From: Calycina herbarum
Taxonomy: Eukaryota > Ascomycota > Leotiomycetes > Helotiales > Pezizellaceae
DNA length: 64,000 nucleotides
Direction of reading: 5' to 3'
Assembly (NCBI GenBank): GCA_001414485.1
Contig: LLEY01000108.1
Coordinates: forward strand, 148,599 to 212,598
Shown piece by piece: positions 23,483-35,760 of the stretch (positions are counted from its first letter, which is position 1; each line of letters opens with the position of its first letter). Under the pieces are notes generated by a model. It ran no database searches, was not told the DNA's origin, and worked only from the letters and a program-made list of their open reading frames with translations. Position numbers and translations under genes: made by a program.

Positions 23483-26232
23483 TTCTTCGAAAGTTTCGCT
23501 TTGATGAGTACAATGTCTCTTGATGGAAATTTTGAGTAATCATTGTCGGAAATAAGATGCCTCTTAAGTGAGACTTGAGCTAGACAAAAATGGCCGCCTA
23601 AGGATTACAGTGCTTACACCAGTTGGCGTTCATCTACCGAGCTTTGATCATGCAGAACATTCAGCTAAAATGTTACGCCGTCTTGCGAGGTGGTCTTACG
23701 ACCTCGTGGCTTATGCTGTGCAACCTGAGATGATGCACTAAAAGCGACACGAAACTGCTATTTATAACATTGTTACAAGACTTATTTCCTGTCATCTCAA
23801 TATTTCCTCCCTCGATAAGGTAGTTGAGGTTCATCTGATTTCCATATCAACACAGGGTAAATAGTAAATCCTACACTAGCAATCCTGTTAAACATTGGTT
23901 CCCCTTTCGCTTATGCAGGGTAACGGACGTTCTGCAGGACGGCTGGAAGGCTGGAGAAAACGTTCAACAATGTGGCGTCTAATTTGGGTTGAAATGGCGT
24001 CTCTCTGGGCGTTGTTGTCAACGGTGATATTCACAGCCACAATGGTCATGATCCAATTCTCTTGGATCCCCCTGACACTCGCGTTTCTCTGCAGATTTCA
24101 TCAGATTCAAGAATTTCGGATAGTTTTTCCACCGTCTTGTTCCTGAATCGAGACTCCCCTTTTAGTATCAAGTCAAAACTCTTCAAATTGAGCAAGGGTC
24201 ATGTAATAGCTATACCTGCCATCGCGTGGCCTCTTTGAAGCTTATTGATCATGGCAATGCAGCACAATCAATCCCTACAGCCACGAGGTTTCCAAGTAAG
24301 GCAGATCCTCCCTCAAGCTCATGGCTACAAGGATAGTGAGAGCTGAGGGGGCGGATACATCATTTAGGGCAGAGATTTAGGTGCTGAAGCGGGAGGATAA
24401 CATTCCGTGCCCTTTCCCTTCGGCTTGGTAACCGACAAAGTACACTGCCAACCTTGAAAAAGATAACTCTAGGTCACTTGATCCGTTTGCTCTTGCAAAA
24501 TTTGAAAACAACAAACAGGCCTTCTGAAACTGATAACAAAGTTATTATGAAGAAACCCCGGTACAGTTCTCAACACATGATTGGCTGGGCTCAAACGGAA
24601 AAGACCAGCGAATGCGTGATCGGAGCTCCCGTCTTTACCAGCCGTTCAGGATTCTCTCCTTGTTCTCAAACAATTTCATGTCGACTTTGACACTGCAACT
24701 GCCTCTTTTGCGTGAAGATCTTGTACATATTCTATAGGCAATACAACAAGAAGGAAGCGCTAGCTAGCAACGAACATGGTCCGTGTTAGTAGCCGGTTGA
24801 TCGACGCCAATAATAGATAAAGCTTGGAGGTGTTGTTGGCTGGAGCGTTCGTTGTGTGCGGGTGAAAGTGGAATGTGATGAATCCGATGAAGGAGGAGGA
24901 GAAAAAAAACGGGGGCCTGTGGTGCTCCACCAGTAACCCTAGCAGTTAATTTGCGGGTCTCGCTTACAGGCCCTCCATCCCAACAAGGCATAGCTCACAC
25001 CGTGCAATTGGGAAACGTAGTTTCGCTTGGCGATGGGGTCGGTTCCCTCTTTTCATGTTTTTGACGATATACTCACAGCATCACAGCATCACAGCATCAC
25101 ATCGTCAATACATCTCACCTACGGGGTAAAAATAGCTTTCTACTTCGTATTCTTAGATGGCTCCCAGGTTACTGGCAGTGATTGAATGCAGCCCTCAGGA
25201 ATCAACCTGGAAAGCGAGTAGCTCGAGTCCAAGAAAGGAAGGCGATAGATTACCTAAGGTTGCCCCAGACGAATCCCACTCTCGATAGGAGAATGGGTGG
25301 AAAATGGCAGGTTTTCTTTCGTTCGCCCACCCTTCCCATACAGGGGTCCACGCACAACATCAACTCCTGCCTGCTTGCTGCAGAGTGGTGGACATTGTCC
25401 GACATGGCGCTTTTGAAATCTTCCACCTGCATTGCAGCTTCATGAACGATTGACCAACGATGACTGGGTACAGGGCGTGGTATGGCCACCGATAGCCTCT
25501 TTGCCTGCTGCTTCCGTACTGCACTGCACTGCACTCCCCGCAATGTTTACTACGAAGCAAGACCAAGACCAAGACTAAGACGGATACCAATACCCCATAT
25601 CTATCGTATCTTGTACGCGAGCAGACTTAAACCCGCCTCCCTCCGAGTAGAGGCCGTTCAACCGCAGCCAACCCCTCGCGGCCACGGCGGCAGGAAGAAC
25701 GATGCCAAGTTCAATACTCAACGCACGACAATGGCCGGGCTGAACCTTCGCATCTTGAACCTCAATTCATCAGCTCATGCATACAATCCACTTGTATGTG
25801 CATTCGTAGCGGGCCGTCAATCGGCTGATTGGCCAAATCCGGGTGTAACTGTGGATTTAAAACGGGACTTTTCAACCACCATGGACTTTATCCGAGGACC
25901 GACATGCACCTGCACCTCCCCCGAATTGGACAGGCAAAAGCCTCCGCATATCACGTCTCAGACTCCAGACCAAGTGGAGGAGTCCCCTTCTCCCTGTGCT
26001 ACGAACCTTTCAAAACTTGTTCACAAACAATCCTTTGTGTTCTGCAAAGTCCATGGAGGTTGTACACAAAGTCGGGTGATGAGACCTTCATGAGTGAGAG
26101 ATCCAGTCTCTAACCACGTGTGGAATTGTACTGTCTCGACCTATCTTGTTTTATGCGCTTTTTCGGATTTCTCCATTGATGCGGGGTTATGTCAGCGTTT
26201 TGACCTGCTTTTTTCATCAAGTACAGTCCACC
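23483..26232. other. Intergenic region, 2.7 kb
   Basis: This region lies between the divergent promoter of the AflR-like regulator and the transporter start. It contains a 9-bp tandem repeat (about three copies of ACAGCATCA) near 25,076-25,101 and a short GCACT repeat near 25,522. A 203-codon ATG-started frame at 25,482-26,093 has irregular, Pro/Arg/Thr-rich composition and no domain; it is treated as chance or as upstream leader of the transporter. No other gene is seen. Confidence 0.4.
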
Positions 26233-28091
26233 ATGGTTGCGGACAAAAGTTATAACTCGGAGTCAAAGCCATTGCTGGGGACCCGAAATTTGGATTCAAG
26301 AGGCCGCAACTATCCAAATTTCGGCACCATGGATCGTTCCACACACGATGACAACGATCACACGAGTGATGATGACGACTATCGACCAAAATATCTGAGT
26401 TCGTGGCAACTTTTCTGTCTCACAATTAGTATGGGTGGGCTACAAACAATATGGACGTCGATTATGTCTCAAGGCTCTGTAAGTCAAAACACCCCACTGA
26501 TCGTACTACATTCTAATACTTGAACAGCCATACCTTTCTTCCCTGGGGATGAGTCCAGCTCTGATTTCACTTGTCTGGCTCTCCGGCCCCATCTCTGGGA
26601 TGTTTATACAGCCTGTGATTGGTGTTCTGAGCGATTCTTGTACATATTTTCTCGGCCGCCGAAGAACATTCATTGTATTCGGAACCATAACGACAAGCAT
26701 TTTCATGCTCGCCCTGCCTTGGACCGAAACGATAATCCAGTCCCTTTTTTCTTGCTTTGGCTGGAACCCAACCGGAAAAAACGCGAGTGCTTCTACACAG
26801 TTCATGGCGGCCATGACAATATGGGCCTTGAAGATTTCACTACAGCCTGTGCAGTGTGGAATTAGAGCACTTATCGTGGACTATTGTCCTACTGATCAAC
26901 AACACCAGGCAAGCGCGTATGCTAGCCGAATAATTGGTTTGGGTAGTATCCTAGGCTATGCAAGTGGATTCATCGATTTGCCATCCATTTTGCCAATGTT
27001 TGGAGAAACACAGTTCAAGGGACTTTGCATGGTATGCTGCATTACTCTTGTTGCCACTGTTGTGCTCCAATGCTTGGTAATTCATGAGAAGAAACTCGGA
27101 CACAACGAGGGTGTTCAGCGACGAGGAGAACTTGGAATTTTTGGACCTTTCAAGCAGGTTCTGGTGGCAGCAGAGACGATGCCAAAACGCATTTGGAAAA
27201 TATGTATTGTACAGTTCTTCGCATGGTTGGGTTGGTTTTCCTTTATGTATTATATTACGACGTGAGTATCCCCTTCCCATTTATCCTTTTAATATGCTAA
27301 CTTTTCTGTCCCAGATATATTGGCGATCTATGTATGTTTTCAAAGAATTTCCAAATTCACATGTCCCCACAAAACTTTCCTCATATTTCACATTTAAATT
27401 TAGCCAATTTGCTGACCAAAATATAGACCGCCAAGAATCCCATAATTTTTCCCAGCCAACCCAAATCGACGCCACCCGCCTGGGCACAATTTCAATGCTC
27501 TCATTCGCCACGACTGCATTTCTCACCAATCTCATTTTACCCCGCTTCGTCAACGCGGAGACCCCAGAATCGGCACACTCATTGATGTCTGCCCCTAGCA
27601 AGACCCGTAATTGCAACTTTACTCTTCCACGCGCGTGGTTGATTGCGCACATCGTTACTTCAATCTCTTTCTTCCTCCTCGGACTTACCCGATCACGCGG
27701 TGTTGCAACTCTTTTGATCGCCGTGTTAGGAGTATCATGGGCTCTCACCCAATGGGCGCCTTTTGCGCTTATTGGTGAGGAACTAGCAAAGAGTCGTCAA
27801 CAATTTCAACGATACCTTCCCTTACGAGAGTCGGACGATGGTTTGGATGTCGAGAAAGCGCCGGTTTCTGGTAGCAAGGATGTCTCTCAGACGGCGCTTA
27901 TTTTAGGACTGCATAATTTGGCCATCTCAGCGCCACAGATTGTTGCTGCTGTAGGAAGTAGTATGTTGTTTTGGACTTTGGAAAGAGTCGGAATAGTTGG
28001 TACGGATGCAATAGGCTGGCTTCTTATGCTTGGAGTTTTCCCCGCTGGTGCCGCAGCATGGTGGGCATGGAAGGTTGAAGAAGAGGCATGA
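26233..28091 (+). CDS. Sucrose/alpha-glucoside-type proton symporter (GPH family)
   Basis: There are four exons: 26233-26478, 26528-27261, 27315-27331 and 27427-28091, giving 553 residues. The ATG at 26,233 sits in a good context (CCACCATGG) and was preferred over upstream in-frame codons. The protein has a charged N-terminus rich in Asp, followed by many hydrophobic segments consistent with a 12-helix carrier. A GRRRTFI motif in the loop after an early helix, preceded by L-S-D, is the hallmark of the glycoside-pentoside-hexuronide/plant SUT-type branch of the major facilitator group. Family members import sucrose, maltose or other alpha-glucosides with protons at the plasma membrane. The third exon is only 17 nt. 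Its removal or retention is fixed by frame and by the Y-I-G-D-L-Y context it creates. The substrate is inferred from the family only. Confidence 0.88.
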
Positions 28092-30117
28092 ATCATTTAC
28101 GAGTAATGTTGCGCTGGACTTAATTAATGGGCTTTATGACTTTCTGCTTTTAAAACGTTTATAACTCTAGTAATGAACCCCTCTAGAGCGATTAATGAAT
28201 TTGATTTCGAGTTTAATCTGCTTGTATTGAAGGTATCTCTCTCCTTGCTGAAATCTGTGATCAAAATTCATCTAATCCTCCTTCGTACGTTTCGGGTGGG
28301 AATTTTGGGGAGGCTGCAGTGGGAATACACGTGATAAGCTTGAGAATGATTCCACTCGGGATTGAGATTGTCGCCATGATCAAGAGTCATAAGAGTGGTC
28401 ATCAAAGCGTGTTTTCATTCTTGTAAGCCAGAGAAAAGCAAATAATTCTTCCCACAAATCTGAAATTAAATTCTACTCATCATGTCACGTGATATGTACC
28501 CTCATATCTCCTGTTAAGATCGCAGGAACCGGTTTAGAGCGCCAATAGAGCATCATTCGTCTATCTTCTTATTGTGGTAAGTGTGATGGTGTGAATTTGT
28601 TTCCTAAATCCAAAAATTGTCATGGTCAAGTAAGATTTAGACCTCCAGCTCGGATAACTGATTCTTTGTTGGACACTGGGCTCTGAAGCTTCGAGGACAA
28701 TGTATTGTCGGGGGGCTCTCACGAGTTCCAGAGACTTTGTATTTTTCTTTGTGGGTTTCACGGTGGCGTAACCTCGAAACTAGAATGTTGAGGTTGGGAA
28801 ATAGTAGTGTGTAAGTCATGTTAAGGTTAGCAAGAGTTGGGAAGTGTAGCATAAAGGATTCGTTCACGATTCACGGCTTATGGCTGGGCGAGTGAGTACA
28901 GTGATAGTAATCTCTTATGTTGGTGTGGTAAAAAACGTCTAAAGAGAGAAGGGGAGAGTACGGAGCACTCGTAACTATCTACAGGTCCTCCACTAGCGTG
29001 GTCACGTACCCTTCCCGCAACAGGAAGTATGTACAGTACTCCGGTGGAAGAAACCCTGGGACATCGGAGATTGAAATGAACAACAAGTTTCCATTTGTTT
29101 CTAAAAGGTGGTATCTACTTGGTCGTGGGAAACTCGAAGATAAAGCTGTGACGGACAAAGAAATGGGGTTAAAATGAGCTTGAATGGGTTTGTTTACCCC
29201 CCTAAATCGAGTATTTATCACTTTGACGATCTAATTGAACCCGCAAGAGGATGAGAATACCAAGTATAGAGTATGATGGTCCCGAGTGTTCTTCTAGAAG
29301 GTTCGGGTAACCCTGACTTAGCAGACAGACCAGGGTTCTTTTCTTCTCTATTTACATACCACCCGTGAATCCAAAAATGTAAGTAGCGAACTTCAACAGC
29401 TCTTCAGATCCACCTACCTCGACCAAGAATTATTTTTGGGCTTTTCAGACTCTTCTTCCAATACTATCGTGTAATTCTCGTGTTTTTGTGGGCAACCACG
29501 AGGTAGTCTTCGACCAGCTTGCTCGTGAATCCTTTCATGTATATCATTATTTAGAAAACAGGGATTTTTATGCCTCAGGATTATGCAGGAATTACTTGAC
29601 TAGCGTGGAAGTAAAAGTCTATAAATATTCAAGAGTGTCATTGTCTCTGGAGTTCCTTCCAGACAACAAACTTTCCTGTCCACTACAGGCCTCCACCTCC
29701 ACCACAGTCTTCCACCACAGTCTTCCACCATAATATTGTAAGTAAGAACCTTGGATTCACGACAATTCTAATGGGTAGAAGGACCGTTTCTTTCTCAATC
29801 ACTGTCACATATCTGCCTTGCTCGCGTTGCTCTCTTTTGGTTTGATATTGAATCACCAAAAGATAGTTGGTCTTCTGCTGGCTTGGCATTTGGGGAAACT
29901 ATCAAGTAAATAACAACCTTCTTATAGTTTGGGCTCAAACAGTATGATTAATGCTTGTATGCTTTTACAGCTGTCCGGAAACCCCTTTACAAACCGTACT
30001 TAATCCCAAAAAACCGAAAGACACTTCATGTGATGTAAGTATCATGAAATCATATATCTAATCTCTCTTCATTCATAAGAGACAGGAACTAATAACTACA
30101 CTGGCAGTGGCATCAAA
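28092..30117. other. Intergenic region, 2.0 kb
   Basis: No gene is recognised. Near 29,690-29,730 there is a short CACCACAGTCTTC repeat (two copies) in a C-rich stretch. The right end is the likely promoter and leader of the 2EXR gene. Confidence 0.35.
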
Positions 30118-32138
30118 ATGGAGCAGAACCCAATTCACATTCCCAACCTACAATCATTGATAGACGATGTACACTTCTTGACAAAATATCACACACAAGC
30201 TGCATCTGTCCTCACGCCTATGCTTTCACCAGAAATAGCCAGTCAAGAATATTTTTGCAACCTCCTGCACCACATCCAGCAACAACTAATTCGGAACTTC
30301 CAGCAACAAGGCATCGAAATTGACCCGCGCCAAGCTCATATTGCTAGTTTACGAGCTTTGCTCAACGATGTGGCAATCTTGACAGAATACTATACACAAG
30401 CTGCGTCTATCAACACGTCTATGTTTCCGCCCGGAACAGTTAGAGAAAGAGTTTTCTGCATACTCCTGCACTACATTCAGCAAAAACTAACTCAAAACTT
30501 CCAACAACAAGATTATACCCCTTCATATAATCCAACACTACTGCAGCACTTCCACCAGCCGACGTATTCGCAATCCAGCCAACAAACTGATGCTCAACCG
30601 CCACAGTTCCATCAACCGCTACATCAGCAAGCAAGTCAACAACCGGTTCCTCACCCGACGCAGGTCAATCGACAAATGCATCCACAACCTCACCAACAAC
30701 AAGGAGCTCAGGGTAGTTCTCTTCCCCTAGAACTACAAATCATGATTTGGGAGATGACACTCGAGGACGATGGTACTGCAATTGGAGCTACAGAAAAAAC
30801 CGAAGACTATCCAGTATTCTTGCATTACTACACGCTTCCATAACTGCCCGATACTACTGCGAAACCTTTTTGTACAGAAAAGTTCCATTCTTTGCGGCTT
30901 TCATTACACCACCAAACTCTGACCCAAACTCCGCATACAGACAGCATGCTATTATGACACCGTTGATCCGAAACTTTTACTCTCTGAGTGTTTGGATGGC
31001 AAGCAACTATTTGGATCCAGCAATTTTGCACCGATTGTCAAAGGTCTTGCGGTGGCTGCTTTATATTCGCACAGATGAGGTCCCTGATCTCATGGGCCTC
31101 ATTAGTTTTTGCCACGCATTATCTCTGTGGGACAAATGTGGCGAGTTGGAAATCATGATTTTACTTGAGCCAAAGAAGCCGAGTAAAAGCACAGCTGATT
31201 ACGAAGCACAGATTGAAGAGGTCTTGAAACCATTTACTTGGTTGAGAAACATCAGTGTCTTCGGAATCCAAATTGCAAAGGAAGGCCAAGGGAGCCATCT
31301 TCCCAGCAAGGACAATAAATGGGATAAGCGATTCGACAAACAAAATGCTAGACAAAGCAGAGCGGCCTTGAGAAACTATTTGAATTCATCAGGTATCGAG
31401 GCGTTATGTCAGGGAAATTCACCACGCTTTTTCTTCGTCAGACGTTGGCTGAACCTCCTCCGCTACTACCAAGCATTCGAAATGTATATCCCTTTCAAGC
31501 ACCAGCTGGCTTTGAATGAAGATGATCAAATAGAGTTCAATCATGATGGAATTAAGTTTCCGAGAGCTTTGGGAAGCCTAGTAGACCCGGACAAACTCTA
31601 TCTTTGGTTGAAGCCACATTTCAAACAGCGGATTCAAGCTAGACCACTTGAAGCTGCCAGAGCTTGCGTTACCACTTCTGACTCTTGGCGATACGCCGGA
31701 GAAGAACGATCTCTCTTGCAGGCCATTAATACTCATCGGGGAACTATTTCCGCTGTTAGGGGTAGGAAGTGGCACTGGTTTGATGATTTTGTATCTGGAA
31801 AGCTTCCGAACGATGATGACAAGTTTCAGGTCGCTTGGTTTTATGTCAAACATTACTCTGATGCTTTTTTCAGATACGATCTTGAGCGACCCGGCTTATA
31901 TCAAAGAAAACACTTAAACACTCGGGAGGTTCTGAAGGGAGTCAAGTCTAGCTTTCCTCACGAAAAGTTTTTGCGAGACTCAAAGCAAGAGGAGAATTCT
32001 AGTTACCGGCAATCTATGTTGCAAAAGGCCGTCAAAATCTTGGATGAGCAATGGAAGGAGGTGGAGGATGCAGGAAATAAGTTGAGAGTATACGATTCAG
32101 GAAGATGGGACTATCAAAAAGGCAAGAGAGTCGGTTAG
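30118..32138 (+). pseudogene. 2EXR-domain protein with duplicated N-terminal module, frameshifted
   Basis: An ATG at 30,118 opens a frame that reads into a 2EXR-type motif (S-L-P-L-E-L-Q-I-M-I-W-E at about residues 200-211) and then stops at 30,843. The rest of the domain, including the conserved A-L-L-H-A block, continues in another frame to 32,138. A single missing base between about 30,790 and 30,811 explains the break. It could be the run of six A at 30,794-30,799, and no GT-AG intron restores frame. One extra base would give about 673 residues. The N-terminus has two copies of a roughly 55-residue helical module (residues about 9-63 and 78-132), then a Gln/Pro/His-rich linker. 2EXR proteins are an expanded fungal family of unknown function. 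A sequencing error is as likely as a real mutation. Confidence 0.7.
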
Positions 32139-32317
32139 ATGGAGGAGACGGAGGAGATGGATAAGAATGAGGGAGAAAAAAAATCATGAAAAAGCAAAAC
32201 CCACCGACTTGATTTTTTTGTTTTGTTTTGCAACACAAAGACAATGAAGACTTCCCTATAAACTTGTGTTTCGGTTTGAAGTGTGATTATTTGTTAACAA
32301 ATGTTGATACTTTGTAT

Positions 32318-33141
32318 TCAGTAAATGACCACTAACCTAACTTCTATGCTTTCTCTCGCTTCCTCGGGAACGGGTCCAGGCAATGCAAATGAAGTATGTG
32401 GGATCACTTGTGAGCCATCCGAATCATGTTGTAGAAATAGCAACACATCCTCTGGTGTCTGCGCACTCATATACCACCAATCATATTTGCACTCTTCCCC
32501 AGCAGGGTTTTGAATCCAATATCCTTCAACCCCAGGCCCAACTTCAGGTTGAGGAACAATGAGATAATCATCCCAGGAGACCGATGCAGTATTGGCCACA
32601 ACCACAGGGTTTCTCCGAATAGTCCTGAGTGGCCGCCAAATGTTTAACATCTTCCAGTATTTCTTGTTCTCGATTGCATCTTTGTATAATTCCGGACAAT
32701 CCCAGTTGAAAAGAATCGGGGCAAAATTCGACGTGACATCGACATGGGGTCTTCTTGCCGGGCAAGCATGCAAGCGAGTGTACTCCATTCCTGGCTCGTA
32801 GGTCGCGTTTCTAACTTTCCAGTGGAATGCTTTCACCGTTGAAGCTCCAAGTCTTGAGAATTAAACTTTAGTAATGGAACTTGAATTCTTTACCTGGCAA
32901 ACCAAGTAGTAAATGGATTGGAAACGTACCGTTCTGTTAAATATTGTTCTAGTAATGGTAGGTACTTTTCAACCACCTGCACGTTGTCGGTGTAATCGAT
33001 ATCGTTTGGTGCACTCAATTTCCCATACTGAAATCCGTTTTTCGAAATTGAGAAGTCCTGAGAAACTTCACTCTGTTCAGTTTCTAGTGTCAAGATATAA
33101 TGAATAAATATGGAGGTAGCAACTACAATACCAAGTAGCAT
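32318..33141 (-). CDS. CmcJ/AsaB-like oxidoreductase family protein
   Basis: Two exons, 33141-32894 and 32852-32318, give 260 residues; the intron is GT-AG and in phase. The core carries the family marks: R-R-P-H-V-D after a C-P-A stretch, then N-I-W-R-P-L, a D-D-Y-L-I block, W-Y-M near the middle, and P-H-T-S-F plus E-S-I-E-V-R at the end. Relatives include the CmcJ cephalosporin-pathway subunit and AsaB-type proteins of fungal secondary metabolism, considered non-haem-iron-like oxygenases or hydroxylases. The start is uncertain: the ATG at 33,141 gives a short hydrophobic segment in place of the usual 80-100-residue N-terminal part, so a 5' exon may be missing or lost. It is head-to-head with the broken SnoaL-like gene, 171 bp apart. 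Confidence 0.75.
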
Positions 33142-33312
33142 ATACGTGGGACCTGTTTATCGGTAATCTGCAAGTATTGCAAGGGAGGGGAGGTCGATTA
33201 ATTCGGAACTTGCCGGAAACGAAACTATAATAAATTGTTTTCATAAAAGCCTGGTGATCTATTTCTTGATCTAGACCTGTTTAGATACAAATATCCAAAA
33301 TGGGGTAATTAG

Positions 33313-34916
33313 TTGTTACGTGGATCGTCGAATGTGGACAGATATAGTGGATCTTTTTGTTTCGAATGCAACCGTCACAGTGCATGGTATTGGCACATTC
33401 AATGGGCTGGCTGGAGTTCGTCAGGCATTACAGAATGGCATGGGACCTGAAGGTTTAACTCAAGGAATATTGAATGATCACCCAATGTTCGACACCATTG
33501 TTGAGATCAATCCGAATGGCAAGGAAGCCATCACACGAGGAATCGAAATCGGCATGATGGGCAACGCAAATACACGTGCGGGTTCCTGGGAGTTTACTGT
33601 ATTCCGTAATACATTTGTCAAGGACAACGGGTTATGGAAAATGAAAGGGCTCGATGTGACCCAAGTCATGGTCGCAAATTATTCGGTTGGCTGGGGAAAT
33701 GGAGGAACCATACCACCTAACACTTTTGTGCCTGCTTTCCTCAATATTGCAGCGAGAAGTTTCCAACCATCAGCAAATGTGACGAGTACTTCTTCCAAGA
33801 ATGCCACTTCTCTCGTGGAGCTCCAGCGTCGGCTCTCCCGTTCTGCAGCATTTGATGGAGCTGAGAATGAGTCAGCTGCTTATGGCTACTATGTTGATGA
33901 CCTTAGGTGCGATTTGTGGGGTGCTCTCTTTGCCGCAAATGGACACAAGGCCTTCGCATTCGCCGGCATTTACCATACCCGTGAGCGTGTAACCAAGGCA
34001 TTTCAAGAAGAATACGGCTACAATCACTCATTGTCAGATAATGCGTTTGAGTATTAGTTTTCACTGGCGGCCGCAATCTGTTGTTCTCGTGTCTGATGAT
34101 GGTCGCTCAGCCAGCCTCCGAGCCAGGCTTATTCAGCCTTCAACATCAATGACCAAAGCTGGAAGTTTCAATGGTGCGATATACCATGATCAGATGGTTC
34201 TCGAGGATGGCAAGTGGAGGCTTTGGAATGTCACCGTAATCAATACCTTTCCTTTCTACATTCCATTATTAGTACTGTAGTTGGAAATCTCGGCCATTCT
34301 AAGCGAGAAATGTGTATTCTAACATTGTTGGTAGATTGACGAGTTTTACTTTCAGTCCACAGACTGGGCAGGGGGTTGGTCGGCGGCTAATCCTCGACCT
34401 CTCAATGCAACAAATCCCGTGCCTGGCAACTGGACCAAACGTTATTTGCCGGATTCAACGCTCGTCGATGTTGGCGACGGAGAGGCAGGATTTATGGGGT
34501 CTAGTGGAAGATATATTGCATGGCCGGAAATTCAGAGAATGGTATATTCCTCTTTGTACCTTCCTTTGAACTTCCATCACCAGTGTTTAAGAGAATGATG
34601 CTTCGTCCTTGTTCGCACTTCTCGGCTCTTTTTCCAATAGGAAAACCATATGCTAATGTTTTTGTAGTGGTTTGAATACCGCAACTCAGTGAGTGGAAGG
34701 GTGCCAGAACACTACTGGCCTTACTGTGTTCCTTGTCAAGCCAAGCCTGAATGGAGCATATCTGCGAATGGCTATCAAGAGCCTCCAACTGGGCCAGGAA
34801 ACTCGACCAGGGGCTCCTTTAAGTCAACCGTCACGCGAGAAGGGTTCACGACACCGAAATATAGACGGGGGCCAGTGAAAGGTAGGGAAATTCGGAAATT
34901 CATGAATCTGCACTAG
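33313..34916 (+). pseudogene. Tandem SnoaL-like protein gene, 5'-truncated and frameshifted
   Basis: Three coding segments can be joined: 33313-34235, 34356-34541 and 34668-34916, with clean GT-AG introns. The first begins at a splice acceptor (AATTAG) in the context Y-V-D-R-R-M-W, which repeats later as Y-Y-V-D-D-L-R in the second domain. The protein would thus hold two SnoaL/NTF2-like domains. The last exon has two CxxC-like cysteines and ends with a basic tail. No upstream exon with a start codon or signal peptide is found in the 171 bp before the divergent gene. Inside the first segment the frame breaks at about 34,052, where one surplus T causes a stop at 34,057 and its omission would restore a continuous reading. 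Most likely it is a pseudogene, although an error in the T cannot be excluded. Confidence 0.72.
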
Positions 34917-35079
34917 TAAACAAATTTCAGGAGAAAAGAGGGTTTGGATGAGGTGGGATCATAAAGCATACAAAAAATAAACGTGAAAGCGTACTCAAGC
35001 CAAAATACATATTGTTCTGTGAAAAGATAAAGCTCTCAAGTAAACTATTGTTTGAGAGGGGCTTCTTCTATCTTAGTTT

Positions 35080-35500
35080 TGAGATCCCTCCATAGAATCA
35101 TCGGATGAAAACTTCCATTTGGTACTTCGTGCGTTCATGGTCAGGTACAAGATACCCTCCAAGCGGGTTGGTAGATCAACAATGCCAATCAAAAGAAAAT
35201 AATTGTCAACGTAGATTTTCCGAGGGCGCTCGTTAAAGTCAACAAATTAATATTGTCCGTCAGTATCAACACTCAACATTAGGTCTTGCTTCGCCAAGAA
35301 ACAGATTTCGCCCTCATTTTCAATAGCCTGGAGTCATCCGTAAGTTTTATCTTTCTAAGTAAGGGCGTCAAAAATTGTATAAACCCACTTATCTGGTAAA
35401 GCTTCCTGCATTGTCCAGACGAGCAGAGACTCCTCGATATTATGAAGAGTGTTATATACATTAGTCTCAAAGATCTAAATAAATTGTTTAAGAAGACTTC
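35080..35500 (-). pseudogene. Possible decayed gene fragment, unknown family
   Basis: Minus-strand reading shows protein-like stretches: about 27 codons beginning I-F-E-T-N-V-Y after a TTTATTTAG acceptor-like site near 35,475, and about 80 codons from A-I-E-N-E-G-E near 35,330 to S-Q-N near 35,085. The second stretch is interrupted by one TAA after D-G-Q-Y. No phase-consistent intron joins the pieces. I do not recognise the family. It may be the remnant of a gene, or chance in a low-complexity spacer. Confidence 0.3.
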
Positions 35501-35760
35501 AACCAATTAGGTAGAATGAATCTTGATTCTCTGAAGCAAATCGCATAATTTCAGCTCAATTATTTCTGGCTTCCTAAATTAACATCTTCAAGACATAGAA
35601 CGATAACTACAGCCTCTCTTCATTCCCGTCATCTCTCCTCTAATATTCTTGCACCTAAACCTTCCCACTCTCAGACATCAGGTAAACTGCTTTAGAGGGA
35701 AAACTGTAATTATCTATACAAACGAACGGAATAGCAGACACCACAAGCGAGAATTCACCC

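Noticed and set aside
25076..25101. Short ACAGCATCA repeat considered as a CRISPR-like array
   Set aside because: The unit is 9 bp in direct tandem without spacers; it is a simple microsatellite in a eukaryotic genome.
25482..26093. 203-codon frame upstream of the transporter
   Set aside because: Irregular composition, no domain, and overlapping frames. It could be leader sequence or chance; without transcripts I do not call it.
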